Origin: JBBQVS01 sp963792705
Lineage (GTDB): Bacteria > Chloroflexota > Ktedonobacteria > Ktedonobacterales > Ktedonobacteraceae
Direction: 5' to 3'
Length of the DNA stretch: 64,000 nt
Assembly (NCBI GenBank): GCA_963792705.1
Contig: CAWBXD010000014.1
Coordinates: 620,001-684,000, forward strand
Below, one piece after another: positions 1-8,486 of the stretch. Position numbers and translations under genes: made by a program. The number at the start of each line of letters is the position of its first letter. Positions within the stretch are counted from its first letter, which is position 1. The notes under the pieces were generated by a model. The model saw only the letters and a program-made list of their open reading frames with translations. It was not told the DNA's origin and did not search any database.

Positions 1-1209
1 TTGCTCAGGTAAAGCACGTCCAGTTCGTCGCATATGTGCAGCAAGAGACTCACCTTCTATTGGTTCAAAAACAAAGAAGTTACGCCCCTGATCACTAAAT
101 GCATCCCAAAGAGTTGGAATATGAAGGTGGCGTCCTACAGAGGTCAACGCCATCGTTGCACTACGCAAAGTAGATTGCATGACCATAGATTTACTGTCAG
201 GCGTCACCAACTCGCTGATCATCACCTGTGAACCTGAGCGTTGAGCATCTTGAGCTACCCACGTAGCCTCAAATACACCTTCCAGCCAGTCTTGACGGCC
301 TTGTAGTTCACGCAATCGATAGCGATTACCCCGTAAAAGGGTGCCCGGCATCAACTGTGGTAGTACACTGGATGACACACTTTTAGAAAATGGCAATGCA
401 GACCCTGACGACGAAGATGGGACGGGCGTATTAGGTCTTCCCTGCATTGCAAGAGGGTCCGTAGTTAAGCGGTTTAAACGAATAGAAGAACGCTGTGTAT
501 CTGATGCCAGATTATCTGTAGAGCGGTTAATGGGAACATGGGGTCTATGCGGAACATTGCGCGTCGCTGAGTTTGCGCCTCCTACATTGTCGTTTGTTGA
601 TGGCACAAAACCTCTTGGCCCCTGAGTATCGTCTCTATGCAATTGTGAAAGGAAGGGATTATTATCGTAGTCTGGCAGCGGCGTACTGGCAGGACGAGGC
701 ACAGAGGGGAATGCATTCATAGAAGGCGAAGAAGGCGTACCGAATTGGTCCCATTGTGGCTTAATGGGAAGCAATGGCTGCGAATCCTCCATCATCTCTT
801 GTTGCGAATCAGTACGTTGAACGGCTGGCGGAATACGCGATGGATAAGGTGTTGTCGACATTTGTGCATTGCTGATTTGAGAGGGAAATGCACTATCTTC
901 CTGTCTTCTTACAGGGAAAACACGACTTGATTGCTGCCCACCGTCCGCTTGTGGACGGATAGAACGTACACCATTAGCAGGTCTAAACTCGGTAGGAGGT
1001 ATTCCATTCTGGTGCTGTCTATCTGCCGATGCATCATTCCCTTGGGACGGCTGCACTCTCTTAGAAAGGGGAGGCGTTGGAGGAACCCCTTGTTGCGATG
1101 GTGCCGTAGGGCGTGTTGTTGAGCGCCCAGGTACATGTACCAGAAGTCCACACCGTGGACAAGGACTCTTACTCACATCCCATTCAGTGTTACAACGCGG
1201 ACACGTCAT
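1..1209 (-). CDS. Zinc-ribbon protein with degenerate protein-kinase fold (partial at window edge)
   Basis: The reading frame runs open from an ATG at 1209 to the window edge (403 codons, C-terminus missing). Residues 3-21 form a zinc ribbon (CPRC and CPRCG). Residues about 25-285 are a Pro/Ser/Gln/Asn-rich, probably disordered linker. From about residue 286 it resembles the N-lobe of a Ser/Thr kinase, ending in a hinge-like FFVFEPIEGESLAAH. The glycine loop is degenerate (GRQDWLEGVFEA) and the position expected for the ATP-binding Lys of the VAIK motif reads VMISEL, so a pseudokinase is likely. The catalytic loop lies outside the window and cannot be judged. It is probably a cytoplasmic signalling or scaffold protein. 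Upstream (1210-1426) is a gap with no gene. Confidence 0.7.
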   Translation of the reverse strand, partial: MTCPRCNTEWDVSKSPCPRCGLLVHVPGRSTTRPTAPSQQGVPPTPPLSKRVQPSQGNDASADRQHQNGIPPTEFRPANGVRSIRPQADGGQQSSRVFPVRRQEDSAFPSQISNAQMSTTPYPSRIPPAVQRTDSQQEMMEDSQPLLPIKPQWDQFGTPSSPSMNAFPSVPRPASTPLPDYDNNPFLSQLHRDDTQGPRGFVPSTNDNVGGANSATRNVPHRPHVPINRSTDNLASDTQRSSIRLNRLTTDPLAMQGRPNTPVPSSSSGSALPFSKSVSSSVLPQLMPGTLLRGNRYRLRELQGRQDWLEGVFEATWVAQDAQRSGSQVMISELVTPDSKSMVMQSTLRSATMALTSVGRHLHIPTLWDAFSDQGRNFFVFEPIEGESLAAHMRRTGRALPEQ

Positions 1210-1426
1210 ACTATATTTTCCCTCTCCGTGCCTGTACATCGGTGCTCAGAAACCTTTACATTCCTTTATCTAGCACGGTTACATAAATTAGTAGAATCAT
1301 AAGATGCCGTCTGGCTAGAGTAAAAAGAATTCATAGGTAGGTAATAAGCACAGACACGCACAAAGTATAGTAGCAAAGAACCTTATATGTCAATCTATCT
1401 ACCTATTTTTGCTATTATCTCTTTAA

Positions 1427-1822
1427 TTAGCGTTTGTTTGTACGCCCAATGGGAGCTAAATCGCCCAAAAATCCCTCCAACGCTTTTGCAAGGTCATAAA
1501 GCTGGGTTGCCTCGGCCATTGATACCTCATGCCCCACATGTGCAACATGATAGAGAAGTTGTATAGCAGGGTGTTTTGCCGACATCGTTGGCTCGGCAGA
1601 TGATGAGCCAAGCAGTGACGAGCGCATAGCATCGACGCTTGCATTCACCTGTTCGAGGTTGGCAATGTCGATAAAACTGGCAGGTTTAGGTGTCTTTCCT
1701 CGTCCCTCTTTCGTCTCCCACTGACGACGTGCCTGTTTGCCAGCCGCGCAATAGCAGAATTCAGGCTGGGTCGAGTCAGAATTTTGTAGACCAGTATCAT
1801 CACAAATTGGACAGATGGGCAT
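1427..1822 (-). CDS. Small protein with N-terminal zinc-finger-like Cys cluster
   Basis: 131 residues. The N-terminus has CPICDDTG at residues 4-11 and CYC at 23-25, the CxxC plus CxC spacing of a small metal-binding knuckle similar to those in DnaC/DnaJ-type helper proteins. The remainder is mostly helical and hydrophilic, without membrane segments. No family is recognised with confidence. It lies upstream of the Mrp gene on the same strand, downstream in transcription order, with about 95 bases between them, so cotranscription from the Mrp promoter is possible. Function unknown. Confidence 0.55.
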   Translation of the reverse strand: MPICPICDDTGLQNSDSTQPEFCYCAAGKQARRQWETKEGRGKTPKPASFIDIANLEQVNASVDAMRSSLLGSSSAEPTMSAKHPAIQLLYHVAHVGHEVSMAEATQLYDLAKALEGFLGDLAPIGRTNKR

Positions 1823-1916
1823 AAGAAACTCCTATTCTTTTTCCGCACTCTTGGTCATTAGTCCATCACAATAAGAAAAAACCTACGATAATCGCTGCCA
1901 CTCGCTCAGATAGTCC

Positions 1917-2876
1917 TTAATCTTTTCTGTCATCAGGATTAGTTTCTTCCTTCATCTTAGTGTGATCCTCTGCTTTCTGGACATTTGGCAGTTCTGCTTC
2001 AGGTATTGTGCTTCGTATGTCCAGCGCGGCGACAACATTGGCAGCCATACGAGTAAATGCTTGTGCCACAGGTGAGTCGGGCATGCTAATAATAATTGGA
2101 TGTCCTTTATCACTACTGACAACAGTTGCAGGGTCAAGTGGAATGCTTCCTAACAAGGGAAGTTCATCGAGCAAATTACGTGTTTCCTGACTGTGAGGAA
2201 ATATCTCAGCACGTTCACCACAATGGGGACAGATGAAACCATCCATATTTTGGACAACTCCAAGCACCGGCACATGGACACCCTGAAACATCACCACTGC
2301 CTTCGCGGTGTCGATGCGCGCTATATCCTGCGGAGTCGTCACAAGTACAGCACCATCAAGTTGCATCTCGCGGCAAAGTGTGGCTTGCGGCTCACTCGTT
2401 CCTGGCGGCAAGTCAATAATAAGATAATTCAGTTTGCCCCAATCAACCGAGTAGAGCAGTTGACGGATGAGTAAACCTAGTACATCTGGCATTGGTGCTA
2501 CTGCTTGCTCTTCACCAATGAAAAAGCCAACAGACATGATTTTGACTCCATAGCGGACCAACGGTTTTATTTTCTGCTCCTGCGTAAGAAATTTTCGTTC
2601 AGCAAACGGTAGAGTGGCTTCTGTCCCTTTACTTGCGCTACGTTTACGCACCCCTAACATCATAGGAATACTTGGCCCATAGGCATCTCCATCAAGCAAA
2701 CCAACCGCCGCTCCTTGTTTCGCCAACGCTACCGCGAGGTTCACGCTTACCGTTGACTTGCCAACACCACCTTTTCCACTTCCTACTACCAATAATTTGT
2801 CTACCTGATCTACGCGTGCGCGTTGTATACGAGGCAGCATGCTAAGCACTCCTGCATTCCTATTCGTCATTTTCAC
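1917..2876 (-). CDS. mrp: Mrp/NBP35-type P-loop ATPase, Fe-S cluster carrier
   Basis: 319 residues. The deviant Walker A GKGGVGKST is at about residues 34-42, followed by DGDAYGPSIP and DLPPGTS, which are hallmarks of the Mrp/ApbC/NBP35 family in the MinD/ParA superfamily. CPHCG near residue 218 supplies the conserved CxxC that bridges an Fe-S cluster at the dimer interface. Family members bind and transfer Fe-S clusters in the cytoplasm. The N-terminal DUF59/MIP18 domain often found in bacterial Mrp is absent; the protein begins almost directly at the P-loop. The acidic, Lys-rich C-terminal tail is unlike the core. A good promoter lies just upstream on the minus strand. Confidence 0.9.
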   Translation of the reverse strand: MKMTNRNAGVLSMLPRIQRARVDQVDKLLVVGSGKGGVGKSTVSVNLAVALAKQGAAVGLLDGDAYGPSIPMMLGVRKRSASKGTEATLPFAERKFLTQEQKIKPLVRYGVKIMSVGFFIGEEQAVAPMPDVLGLLIRQLLYSVDWGKLNYLIIDLPPGTSEPQATLCREMQLDGAVLVTTPQDIARIDTAKAVVMFQGVHVPVLGVVQNMDGFICPHCGERAEIFPHSQETRNLLDELPLLGSIPLDPATVVSSDKGHPIIISMPDSPVAQAFTRMAANVVAALDIRSTIPEAELPNVQKAEDHTKMKEETNPDDRKD

Positions 2877-2887
2877 GTCTTGCGGCT

Positions 2888-2916
2888 AGTATAAAGATAT
2901 CGCTTTGAGAATGCAA
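2888..2916 (-). promoter_or_regulatory. Sigma-70-type promoter of mrp
   Basis: On the minus strand TTGCAT (2916-2911) is separated by exactly 17 bases from TATACT (2893-2888), giving a start point a few bases before the mrp ATG at 2876, so the leader is very short. It lies in the divergent gap with the peroxiredoxin-like gene. A small tandem repeat of GCAAGTAG (2913-2934) overlaps the -35 box. Confidence 0.6.
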
Positions 2917-2989
2917 GTAGGCAAGTAGGCAAGCTATGATGTACTATAAAGGAGACGAACTTTTATAATCATTTAAAGGAATAGCTATC

Positions 2990-3472
2990 ATGGAGCAACC
3001 ACTGCTTGAAAAAGATCAAATTATTCCAGCATTTAGTTTGCCCGGTGCCGATGGTATGCCACACAGCCCTTGGGACTACAAACAGCGCGAGAACCTTATA
3101 CTACTCTTAACACAGAGCACAATGTTGAATGAAGGACGAGGATTACTGCGTACTTTTGCACAACATTTTCAAGATTTTCGTGAAGAAAACTGCGCTCTTC
3201 TGGCGATCACAACCGATACTGTGCTTATCAATTTGGAAGCACAGCAAATTCTGCACCTCCCTTTCCCACTGCTGGCTGACCCCAAAGGTGGAGTTCTTTC
3301 GCGTTATACAAGTTGGGATAGTACACAAAGGCTGCTCAAGCCCAGCATCGTATTAGCGAACCGCTATAATGCGCTCTATGAGCACTGGATTACTGAAGAT
3401 GAAAGGAACCTTCCTTCTATAGAGGAGTTATTAGCATCGCTTCGCTATCTCAATAGCCTCTGTACGCCTTAA
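2990..3472 (+). CDS. AhpC/TSA-fold (redoxin) protein lacking the peroxidatic Cys
   Basis: 160 residues with peroxiredoxin/redoxin layout: an N-terminal IIPAFSLPGADG strand, then a strand-helix unit, FPLLADPKGG near residue 84, and a C-terminal region with a predicted helix. In true peroxiredoxins a Cys sits in a PxxxTxxC motif after the first core strand; here that segment reads LLTQSTMLNEG and has no Cys. Only two Cys are present (near residue 66 and at the C-terminus). Activity as a peroxidase is therefore doubtful; a non-catalytic or resolving-type role is possible. Transcribed divergently from mrp. Confidence 0.65.
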   Translation: MEQPLLEKDQIIPAFSLPGADGMPHSPWDYKQRENLILLLTQSTMLNEGRGLLRTFAQHFQDFREENCALLAITTDTVLINLEAQQILHLPFPLLADPKGGVLSRYTSWDSTQRLLKPSIVLANRYNALYEHWITEDERNLPSIEELLASLRYLNSLCTP

Positions 3473-3578
3473 CTGGAACGAAAAAATGAAGACTTTACAA
3501 ACTTATGAAGAGTAGGTAAAACTTGCATCACGTCATCGTGATATCATGTAACTAACTATTATCGAGAAGAGGATTACA

Positions 3579-4805
3579 ATGACCCAATCTGACTCTGCAC
3601 CAAAGTGGAAGAGGGAAACATCACTTGTTCATGGTGGGCGAGATACGCGTCTTACCGATGCAACAGGAACACCTACCATTTGTCCAATCTACGCAAGTAC
3701 GACGTACATTCATGAGAGTGCCGAGGCTTTAGACGCCGCGTTTAGTGGTTCCACTCCTACTGGCGAACCTGCGTTTGTATATGCACGACAGGCCAACCCA
3801 AACGGAGGTGCATTTGAGGATACAGTCGCGCGCGCAGAAGGTGGACTAGGTGCAGTTGCCTTTGGTTCCGGCATGGCTGCAATTCATGCAGCACTTCTTG
3901 CTGCCGGTTTAGCTGTCCCCGGAACAAAAATTGTGGCATCACAGGATATTTATGGGCCAACAACAAGCTTACTACAAAAGGTATTTATGCCAGTAGGTGT
4001 CGAGGTTATCATGGCCGATCTCTGTTGTGATGATGCGGGTGCGATTATTCGGGCCGAACAGCCGGACGTTGTGTTTGTGGAAACTATTTCTAACCCACTG
4101 GTCAAATTGGTTGATTTAGATAGCATTAGCGCGGCAGCCCGCGAGGTAGGGGCGATAACTATCGTAGATAGCACATTTACCACACCTTATCTTGTACGTC
4201 CAATCGAGCACGGTTTTGATATCGTGGTGCATAGCGCAACAAAATATATCAGTGGTCATGGCGATAGTACTGGCGGAATAGCGGTTAGCGCGAAAAACAC
4301 GCTTCTCGATCAGCTACGTACATACTCTATGCTGCTTGGTGCGATGCTCAGTCCTTTCGAGTCACATCTTATGTTGCGCGGTCTACGTACACTACCATTG
4401 CGTATGGAGCGACATTGTGACAACGCAATGCGAGTTGCTTACTTCTTACAGACGCATAAGGCAATAGCACATGTCTACTACCCAGGTCTAACCGATCATC
4501 CACAACATGATATTGCGACACGCTTACTTGACCACGAGCAGTATGGTGGACTGCTTTCGTTTGACCTCAAAGAGCAAACACGTGAAGCAACATTTCGTTT
4601 TATCGACAAGTTGCGTCTTTGTCTTCCTGCAACAACATTGGGCGATGTCTTTTCGCTCGTAAGCTATCCAGCAATGTCGTCACATCGCACCCTTACAGCG
4701 CAAGAGCGTCAACGCATAGGGATTACCGAAGGCTGTGTGCGTCTATCAGTTGGCATTGAGCATATCGAGGACATTCTACAGGACCTGGATCAAGCACTCA
4801 GTTAA
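3579..4805 (+). CDS. Cys/Met metabolism PLP-dependent enzyme (cystathionine gamma-synthase / methionine gamma-lyase family)
   Basis: 408 residues, normal length for the family. The PLP Lys is in SATKYISGHGD at about residue 221; the glycine-rich FGSGMAAIHAAL and the C-terminal SLVSYPAMSSH and GCVRLSVGIEHIEDI blocks are all conserved. Members carry out transsulfuration or gamma-elimination: cystathionine synthesis, methionine breakdown to methanethiol, or O-acetylhomoserine sulfhydrylation. The exact reaction cannot be fixed from sequence alone. It stands as a single gene with a purine-rich ribosome site (AGAAGAGGA) before the ATG and a bidirectional terminator after it. A 6-bp inverted repeat at 3527-3542 upstream may be an operator; no SAM riboswitch is seen. 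Confidence 0.9.
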   Translation: MTQSDSAPKWKRETSLVHGGRDTRLTDATGTPTICPIYASTTYIHESAEALDAAFSGSTPTGEPAFVYARQANPNGGAFEDTVARAEGGLGAVAFGSGMAAIHAALLAAGLAVPGTKIVASQDIYGPTTSLLQKVFMPVGVEVIMADLCCDDAGAIIRAEQPDVVFVETISNPLVKLVDLDSISAAAREVGAITIVDSTFTTPYLVRPIEHGFDIVVHSATKYISGHGDSTGGIAVSAKNTLLDQLRTYSMLLGAMLSPFESHLMLRGLRTLPLRMERHCDNAMRVAYFLQTHKAIAHVYYPGLTDHPQHDIATRLLDHEQYGGLLSFDLKEQTREATFRFIDKLRLCLPATTLGDVFSLVSYPAMSSHRTLTAQERQRIGITEGCVRLSVGIEHIEDILQDLDQALS

Positions 4806-4813
4806 CAAAAACA

Positions 4814-4851
4814 GAGAGCGACCATATGTATGTACACATATGATCGCTCTC
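4814..4851. terminator. Bidirectional hairpin terminator between convergent genes
   Basis: Arms 4814-4829 and 4836-4851 pair over 16 positions with one mismatch and a 6-base loop. A-rich sequence precedes and T-rich sequence follows, so it can serve both the PLP enzyme gene (plus) and the AAA+ gene (minus). Confidence 0.8.
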
Positions 4852-4860
4852 AATTTTCAA

Positions 4861-6360
4861 TCAATTCTTGCCGAAAAAACTTCCACGTTTGCGAGCCGCG
4901 GGTACTACGAAACGTTCTGGTTGTGATGCAATGGCACGACCACTTAGAATAACCTCATTGGCCCAAAGAAGGTCTTCTCGCAAAATATCTGTATGAGCCA
5001 TCTCTAAGGCATGCATAGCTCCAGTGATACAGACTTCACGGAAATGGCTACCAGGTTGCTTGAGCAATAACGGAGCAACAGAAGCATGCTCCTCTTCTCG
5101 GTAGGCTGCACCAAGAAAATGTTTGAGGAAACGCAACGCAAGTTCAGCATCCTCTACCAATCCAATCTCAATTAACATGTCAATGCGCCCAGGACGATCA
5201 CGGATACGCTGATCAATCTTATCAGGATCATTGCTAGTAGCCAGTAACAATGTACCAGCAGGGTTGTCTGGAGTAGCAACTCCATCAAGCGTATTAAGAA
5301 CGAGTTGTAGTTCTTGTGGGTCCGAAACGAACATATCAAAGTCTTCTACAAGGATAATTGTTGGCAGTTGAGTTTCCACAGCACTACGCAATGCATAAGA
5401 GAGTTGCTGCCACGACGTGGTATCACGGTGTTTGGGAGGCGCACAAACGTAGAAGACCAGACCACCTTTTTTTGCATGATACGCACCTTCAGCCTTGAGC
5501 AACGTCGTTTTTCCTGTTCCAGGCGGACCGATTAGCAGTACTTTGCGAAGTCGTGGTACACGCAAAGCAGTATAACGACGCAACATTTCTGGACGGAAAA
5601 TATTTCGTTGAGATGCAACTTGTGCTAATACTGGACCAGGAAGGACAACGTCCTCAAATGAAGTCTTCTTGATAGCTTTGATAAGCTCTTCATCATCATC
5701 GGAGCCTATGATTTCAATTCGTCCACGTCGCTCTTTTCGCGCAATACTTTTGTATTGTTCATCTAGCAAGGAAAGAAAAGCTAACCATTCATCCTGGCGA
5801 CCAACAGGAATGGCTGCCATTGCAATTTGTTCGCTTTCCTCAGCTTCATAGAAATACACCGAAAGTCCTGTCCACCCATTCATAAATGTGTACCGAAGCC
5901 AGCTATGAGGTGCATTCGGAATTGTACCTCGATCCTCTACTTCGGCGTTACGTAACATGTCGGCTTTGAGCAGGACCTCTACCTCGTTAGCTGCGGCAAG
6001 TCCATGTGCATAAGGTGGTGCCTCAAGAGGCGACCACGACTGAAGTTCTCCCACGCGTCCACGTTTCCGTCGCGCTCCTGCTGCTACCTGCTGGTCTAAA
6101 AACAGAGAATGATGTTGCGTCTGTACACGTCCTCGAAGCGGAGAATCGAAGATAAGAGGTTCTCCTTCCAGGCGTTCCTCTTGCCACAGTCTCTTCAATG
6201 CTTGTGCAGCTACTTCTCGACGTGATACACGTATAACCTGTAGTGTACCTGTGCTTCCCGTAGTTTCATCTCTGTTCATAGGAATAAACAATCCGCGTGG
6301 GATAGATGCAAGCTCTTCTATCTTTTCCATGCAAACTTTCTGTCCAAATTTTACATTCAT
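4861..6360 (-). CDS. AAA+ ATPase with N-terminal extension
   Basis: 499 residues. The C-terminal half is a classic AAA module: Walker A GPPGTGKTTL near residue 278, Walker B IILVEDFD near 337, sensor 1 LLATSND near 372, and arginine-finger region RDRPGRID near 388, followed by a helical lid. This resembles the Cdc48/FtsH-like AAA clade, but no protease or membrane segment is present. The first about 240 residues are unlike known domains and may bind a partner or substrate; an uncharacterised segment has a FYEAEESEQIAMAA stretch. Probably a cytoplasmic remodelling ATPase; substrate unknown. A strong promoter lies 24 or so bases upstream. Confidence 0.85.
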   Translation of the reverse strand: MNVKFGQKVCMEKIEELASIPRGLFIPMNRDETTGSTGTLQVIRVSRREVAAQALKRLWQEERLEGEPLIFDSPLRGRVQTQHHSLFLDQQVAAGARRKRGRVGELQSWSPLEAPPYAHGLAAANEVEVLLKADMLRNAEVEDRGTIPNAPHSWLRYTFMNGWTGLSVYFYEAEESEQIAMAAIPVGRQDEWLAFLSLLDEQYKSIARKERRGRIEIIGSDDDEELIKAIKKTSFEDVVLPGPVLAQVASQRNIFRPEMLRRYTALRVPRLRKVLLIGPPGTGKTTLLKAEGAYHAKKGGLVFYVCAPPKHRDTTSWQQLSYALRSAVETQLPTIILVEDFDMFVSDPQELQLVLNTLDGVATPDNPAGTLLLATSNDPDKIDQRIRDRPGRIDMLIEIGLVEDAELALRFLKHFLGAAYREEEHASVAPLLLKQPGSHFREVCITGAMHALEMAHTDILREDLLWANEVILSGRAIASQPERFVVPAARKRGSFFGKN

Positions 6361-6390
6361 TAAATAAGTATTCGTGTCGATAATGCATCA

Positions 6391-6419
6391 ATAGTACCCT
6401 GTCATGCAAACATTGTCAA
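6391..6419 (-). promoter_or_regulatory. Sigma-70-type promoter of the AAA+ ATPase gene
   Basis: Minus-strand TTGACA (6419-6414), 17-base spacer, TACTAT (6396-6391). The ATG at 6360 follows after a short leader. Confidence 0.7.
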
Positions 6420-6462
6420 CATATGTGAAAACATTGATAGAAAAAAGATGTTTTTAAAATAG

Positions 6463-6489
6463 ACGCTTCTGTTCTGCTAACAGAAGCGT
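6463..6489 (-). terminator. Hairpin terminator after the PRC-barrel/BON gene
   Basis: Perfect 11-bp stem (6463-6473 with 6479-6489), 5-base loop. On the minus strand it is followed by a T/A-rich stretch. It separates the PRC-barrel gene from the AAA+ gene promoter. Confidence 0.75.
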
Positions 6490-6520
6490 TTTGAGTCTCA
6501 ATACTAGCTGAACAAGCCAT

Positions 6521-7519
6521 TTATTTTGTATGTCGTATATATTTCCCTGGAATAAGGTCGTTTGCCTCACCGCCCTCTGCCGGAGACATGACGTGAATTG
6601 TATCCGCGTTTTCATTCACAACAAGTGTGTTTGTAACACCTCGAACATTAGGAAACGCGCGAGCAATCTCTTCCGCCGCGGCTTTCTGCTGAGGTGTATG
6701 TACAGCACCACCCAAGCGTACAAGACCAAGCTTTGGATAAACGCCAATGGGAAGATCATGAGTGCGCTCGTCACGACCAAGTGCCCTTGCTAGGTCTGCC
6801 GCCAATGTATCATCACCCACAAGACGATTCTTTATTCCTAATAGGCCCTTTACCCCGTAGGCTTGATCCTGCACAACATCAGCACGTAGTGAACTGGAAA
6901 TATTTCCATCAAGGTAAAGAACACCATCCAGCACACGTACAATCATGCCTTTGAGATCAACATGTAGCGATGTTAAGTCAAACAGTATGCTGTCAACTTC
7001 TTGTTGCAGGTCAGCATCAGAACGATACATAGGTAAGGCTTGAAATGTGGCTTCGGGTACCGTAACTGTGATTTGGTCGGCGGCGATGTTTGTTACATAC
7101 TCTTGCGAAAGCATAGTATCTTGCCCTGCGCGAAGGTGGTGTGCCACGATGTAAGATAATACTCCACTTCCGGGTTGTACAGCAACGAGAAGCAAAGAAC
7201 CTTTACCAGTTGCACCAGCATTTTCGACAACGCTTTTGTTGTCAAGAAAAACAGCATTAGGTGCTTTTTTGCTTGCGGCAAGTACATCAGCACCAGCCAC
7301 GCTGAGCGTCACACCTTCGCCCGTAGCATTTGTCACTACAGTATAGGGAAGATACACGTTTCTACCAAAGAAGCGTCCCTGTCTGATACCAATGTGTGTT
7401 ATAGTGCGGGTAGAAGGGTCAAAGCCCACATGTGTAAGGATACCCTCTTCTCCATCAGAACAAGTTATTTTGCTGCCAAAGTGAAATTTTTGTGTTTCAA
7501 TGATTGATACTGTATCCAT
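6521..7519 (-). CDS. PRC-barrel and tandem BON domain protein
   Basis: 332 residues. The N-terminus (about 10-65: FHFGSKITCSDGEEGILTHV) matches a PRC-barrel; residues about 165-230 and 240-310 look like two BON domains (DLKGMIVRVLDGVLYLDG, VRLGGAVHTPQQKAAAEEIA, then VRGVTNTLVV). BON domains typically bind phospholipid or surface partners; PRC-barrels dock to RNA-processing or photosynthetic complexes. No signal peptide is visible, so a cytoplasmic or membrane-associated stress role is inferred. Single gene, divergent from the dienelactone hydrolase gene and followed by its own terminator. Confidence 0.75.
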   Translation of the reverse strand: MDTVSIIETQKFHFGSKITCSDGEEGILTHVGFDPSTRTITHIGIRQGRFFGRNVYLPYTVVTNATGEGVTLSVAGADVLAASKKAPNAVFLDNKSVVENAGATGKGSLLLVAVQPGSGVLSYIVAHHLRAGQDTMLSQEYVTNIAADQITVTVPEATFQALPMYRSDADLQQEVDSILFDLTSLHVDLKGMIVRVLDGVLYLDGNISSSLRADVVQDQAYGVKGLLGIKNRLVGDDTLAADLARALGRDERTHDLPIGVYPKLGLVRLGGAVHTPQQKAAAEEIARAFPNVRGVTNTLVVNENADTIHVMSPAEGGEANDLIPGKYIRHTK

Positions 7520-7562
7520 AGTATGTCTAGCCTCATTTATATAGCAAAGTTGATGTAGTTCA

Positions 7563-7602
7563 AGAACGCGCTACACCTCTAAAAAGAAGTGTAGCACGTT
7601 CT
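7563..7602. promoter_or_regulatory. 18-bp imperfect hairpin in divergent intergenic region
   Basis: Arms 7563-7580 and 7585-7602 pair at 16 of 18 positions around a loop of four A. It sits about 45 bases before the PRC-barrel ATG and 120 before the hydrolase ATG. No gene ends here, so a terminator role is not obvious; it may be an operator or a small palindromic repeat. Confidence 0.5.
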
Positions 7603-7725
7603 GGATAGTTGTGGCAAGCGGAGATTTTACAATCAAAGGTGGGATTGTCAGCATACGTGCGGTATAATATGCATGTTGCATTCGCAGCATAAATAGTTGA
7701 GTTTCTCGTAAGGAGTGTATAGAAG

Positions 7726-8421
7726 ATGTCAGTAGTACGTACATCGAGGGTTGACTTACAGGTAAACGGCGATGGTGCTTATGCATTTGTAGCCCAGCCT
7801 GATGATGATGCACAGCATCCTGGTTTAGTGCTCATTCAAGAGTGGTATGGTATCGAGCCGCACATTCTTGATCTTGCACATAAGCTTGCGGCACAAGGCT
7901 TTATCGTTGCAGTGCCCGATCTCTATCACGGTAAAGTGGCAACGGAGCCAAACGACGCTATGCGTATGATAATGATGATTAGAAGCAATGTCGATAAAGC
8001 CGCTGATGAGATTATTGGTGCGCTTGAAACGGTCAAGACCATGCCGAATGTTGAGCCAAAGAAACTGGGTATTATTGGTTTCTGCGTTGGCGGTTTTATG
8101 ACCTACACCGTGGCATCACGCTATGCAGACCTCGGCGCAGTCGTCCCCTTCTATGGCGCAGGCTACGATCCAACTCCTGAAGAGGTGGCGAAAGTGAACG
8201 CTCCTGTGTTAGCAATTTATGGTAGCAAGGACGATAGCGTTCCCCCGGAGCAGATTCAGAAGATTGAGCAACTCTATAAAGACGCAGGCAAAGACTTCAC
8301 GGTCAAGGTCTATGACGCGGGTCATGCCTTCATCAACCCTGTACACGGCACTGGTGACGAGACAGCGGCATCAGAAGCTTGGCCTCTTGCCATCAATTTC
8401 TTGAAAGAGCATCTTCGCTAG
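7726..8421 (+). CDS. Dienelactone hydrolase family protein
   Basis: 231 residues, full length. The nucleophile elbow is GFCVGG (Cys, near residue 124), the acid is in GSKDDSVP and the His in DAGHAFIN, giving the Cys-Asp-His triad of carboxymethylenebutenolidases. The family hydrolyses cyclic lactones and related esters in the cytoplasm. Outside an aromatic-degradation operon, as here, members are often general hydrolases, so the substrate is open. A TATAAT with a TGCG upstream (7663-7668) is a plausible extended -10. It stands alone and ends in a long palindromic terminator. Confidence 0.88.
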   Translation: MSVVRTSRVDLQVNGDGAYAFVAQPDDDAQHPGLVLIQEWYGIEPHILDLAHKLAAQGFIVAVPDLYHGKVATEPNDAMRMIMMIRSNVDKAADEIIGALETVKTMPNVEPKKLGIIGFCVGGFMTYTVASRYADLGAVVPFYGAGYDPTPEEVAKVNAPVLAIYGSKDDSVPPEQIQKIEQLYKDAGKDFTVKVYDAGHAFINPVHGTGDETAASEAWPLAINFLKEHLR

Positions 8422-8426
8422 AAGGT

Positions 8427-8484
8427 GTAAGACACAAGAGGAGCGCGAAATTGCATGCAATTTCGCGCTCCTCTTGTGTCTTAC
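8427..8484. terminator. Very long perfect palindrome, bidirectional terminator
   Basis: Positions 8427-8455 and 8456-8484 are perfect reverse complements (29 bp each, no unpaired spacer). It lies between the stop codons of the convergent dienelactone hydrolase and RNHCP genes, with A-rich sequence on one side and T-rich sequence on the other. Such a long perfect stem is unusual for a simple terminator. Confidence 0.75.
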
Positions 8485-8486
8485 CT

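Noticed and set aside
2913..2934. Tandem GCAAGTAG repeat
   Set aside because: Fewer than three full units, no spacers, so not a CRISPR or minisatellite.
3473..3578. SAM riboswitch before the Cys/Met enzyme gene
   Set aside because: Gap is only about 100 bases and has only a 6-bp hairpin (3527-3542).
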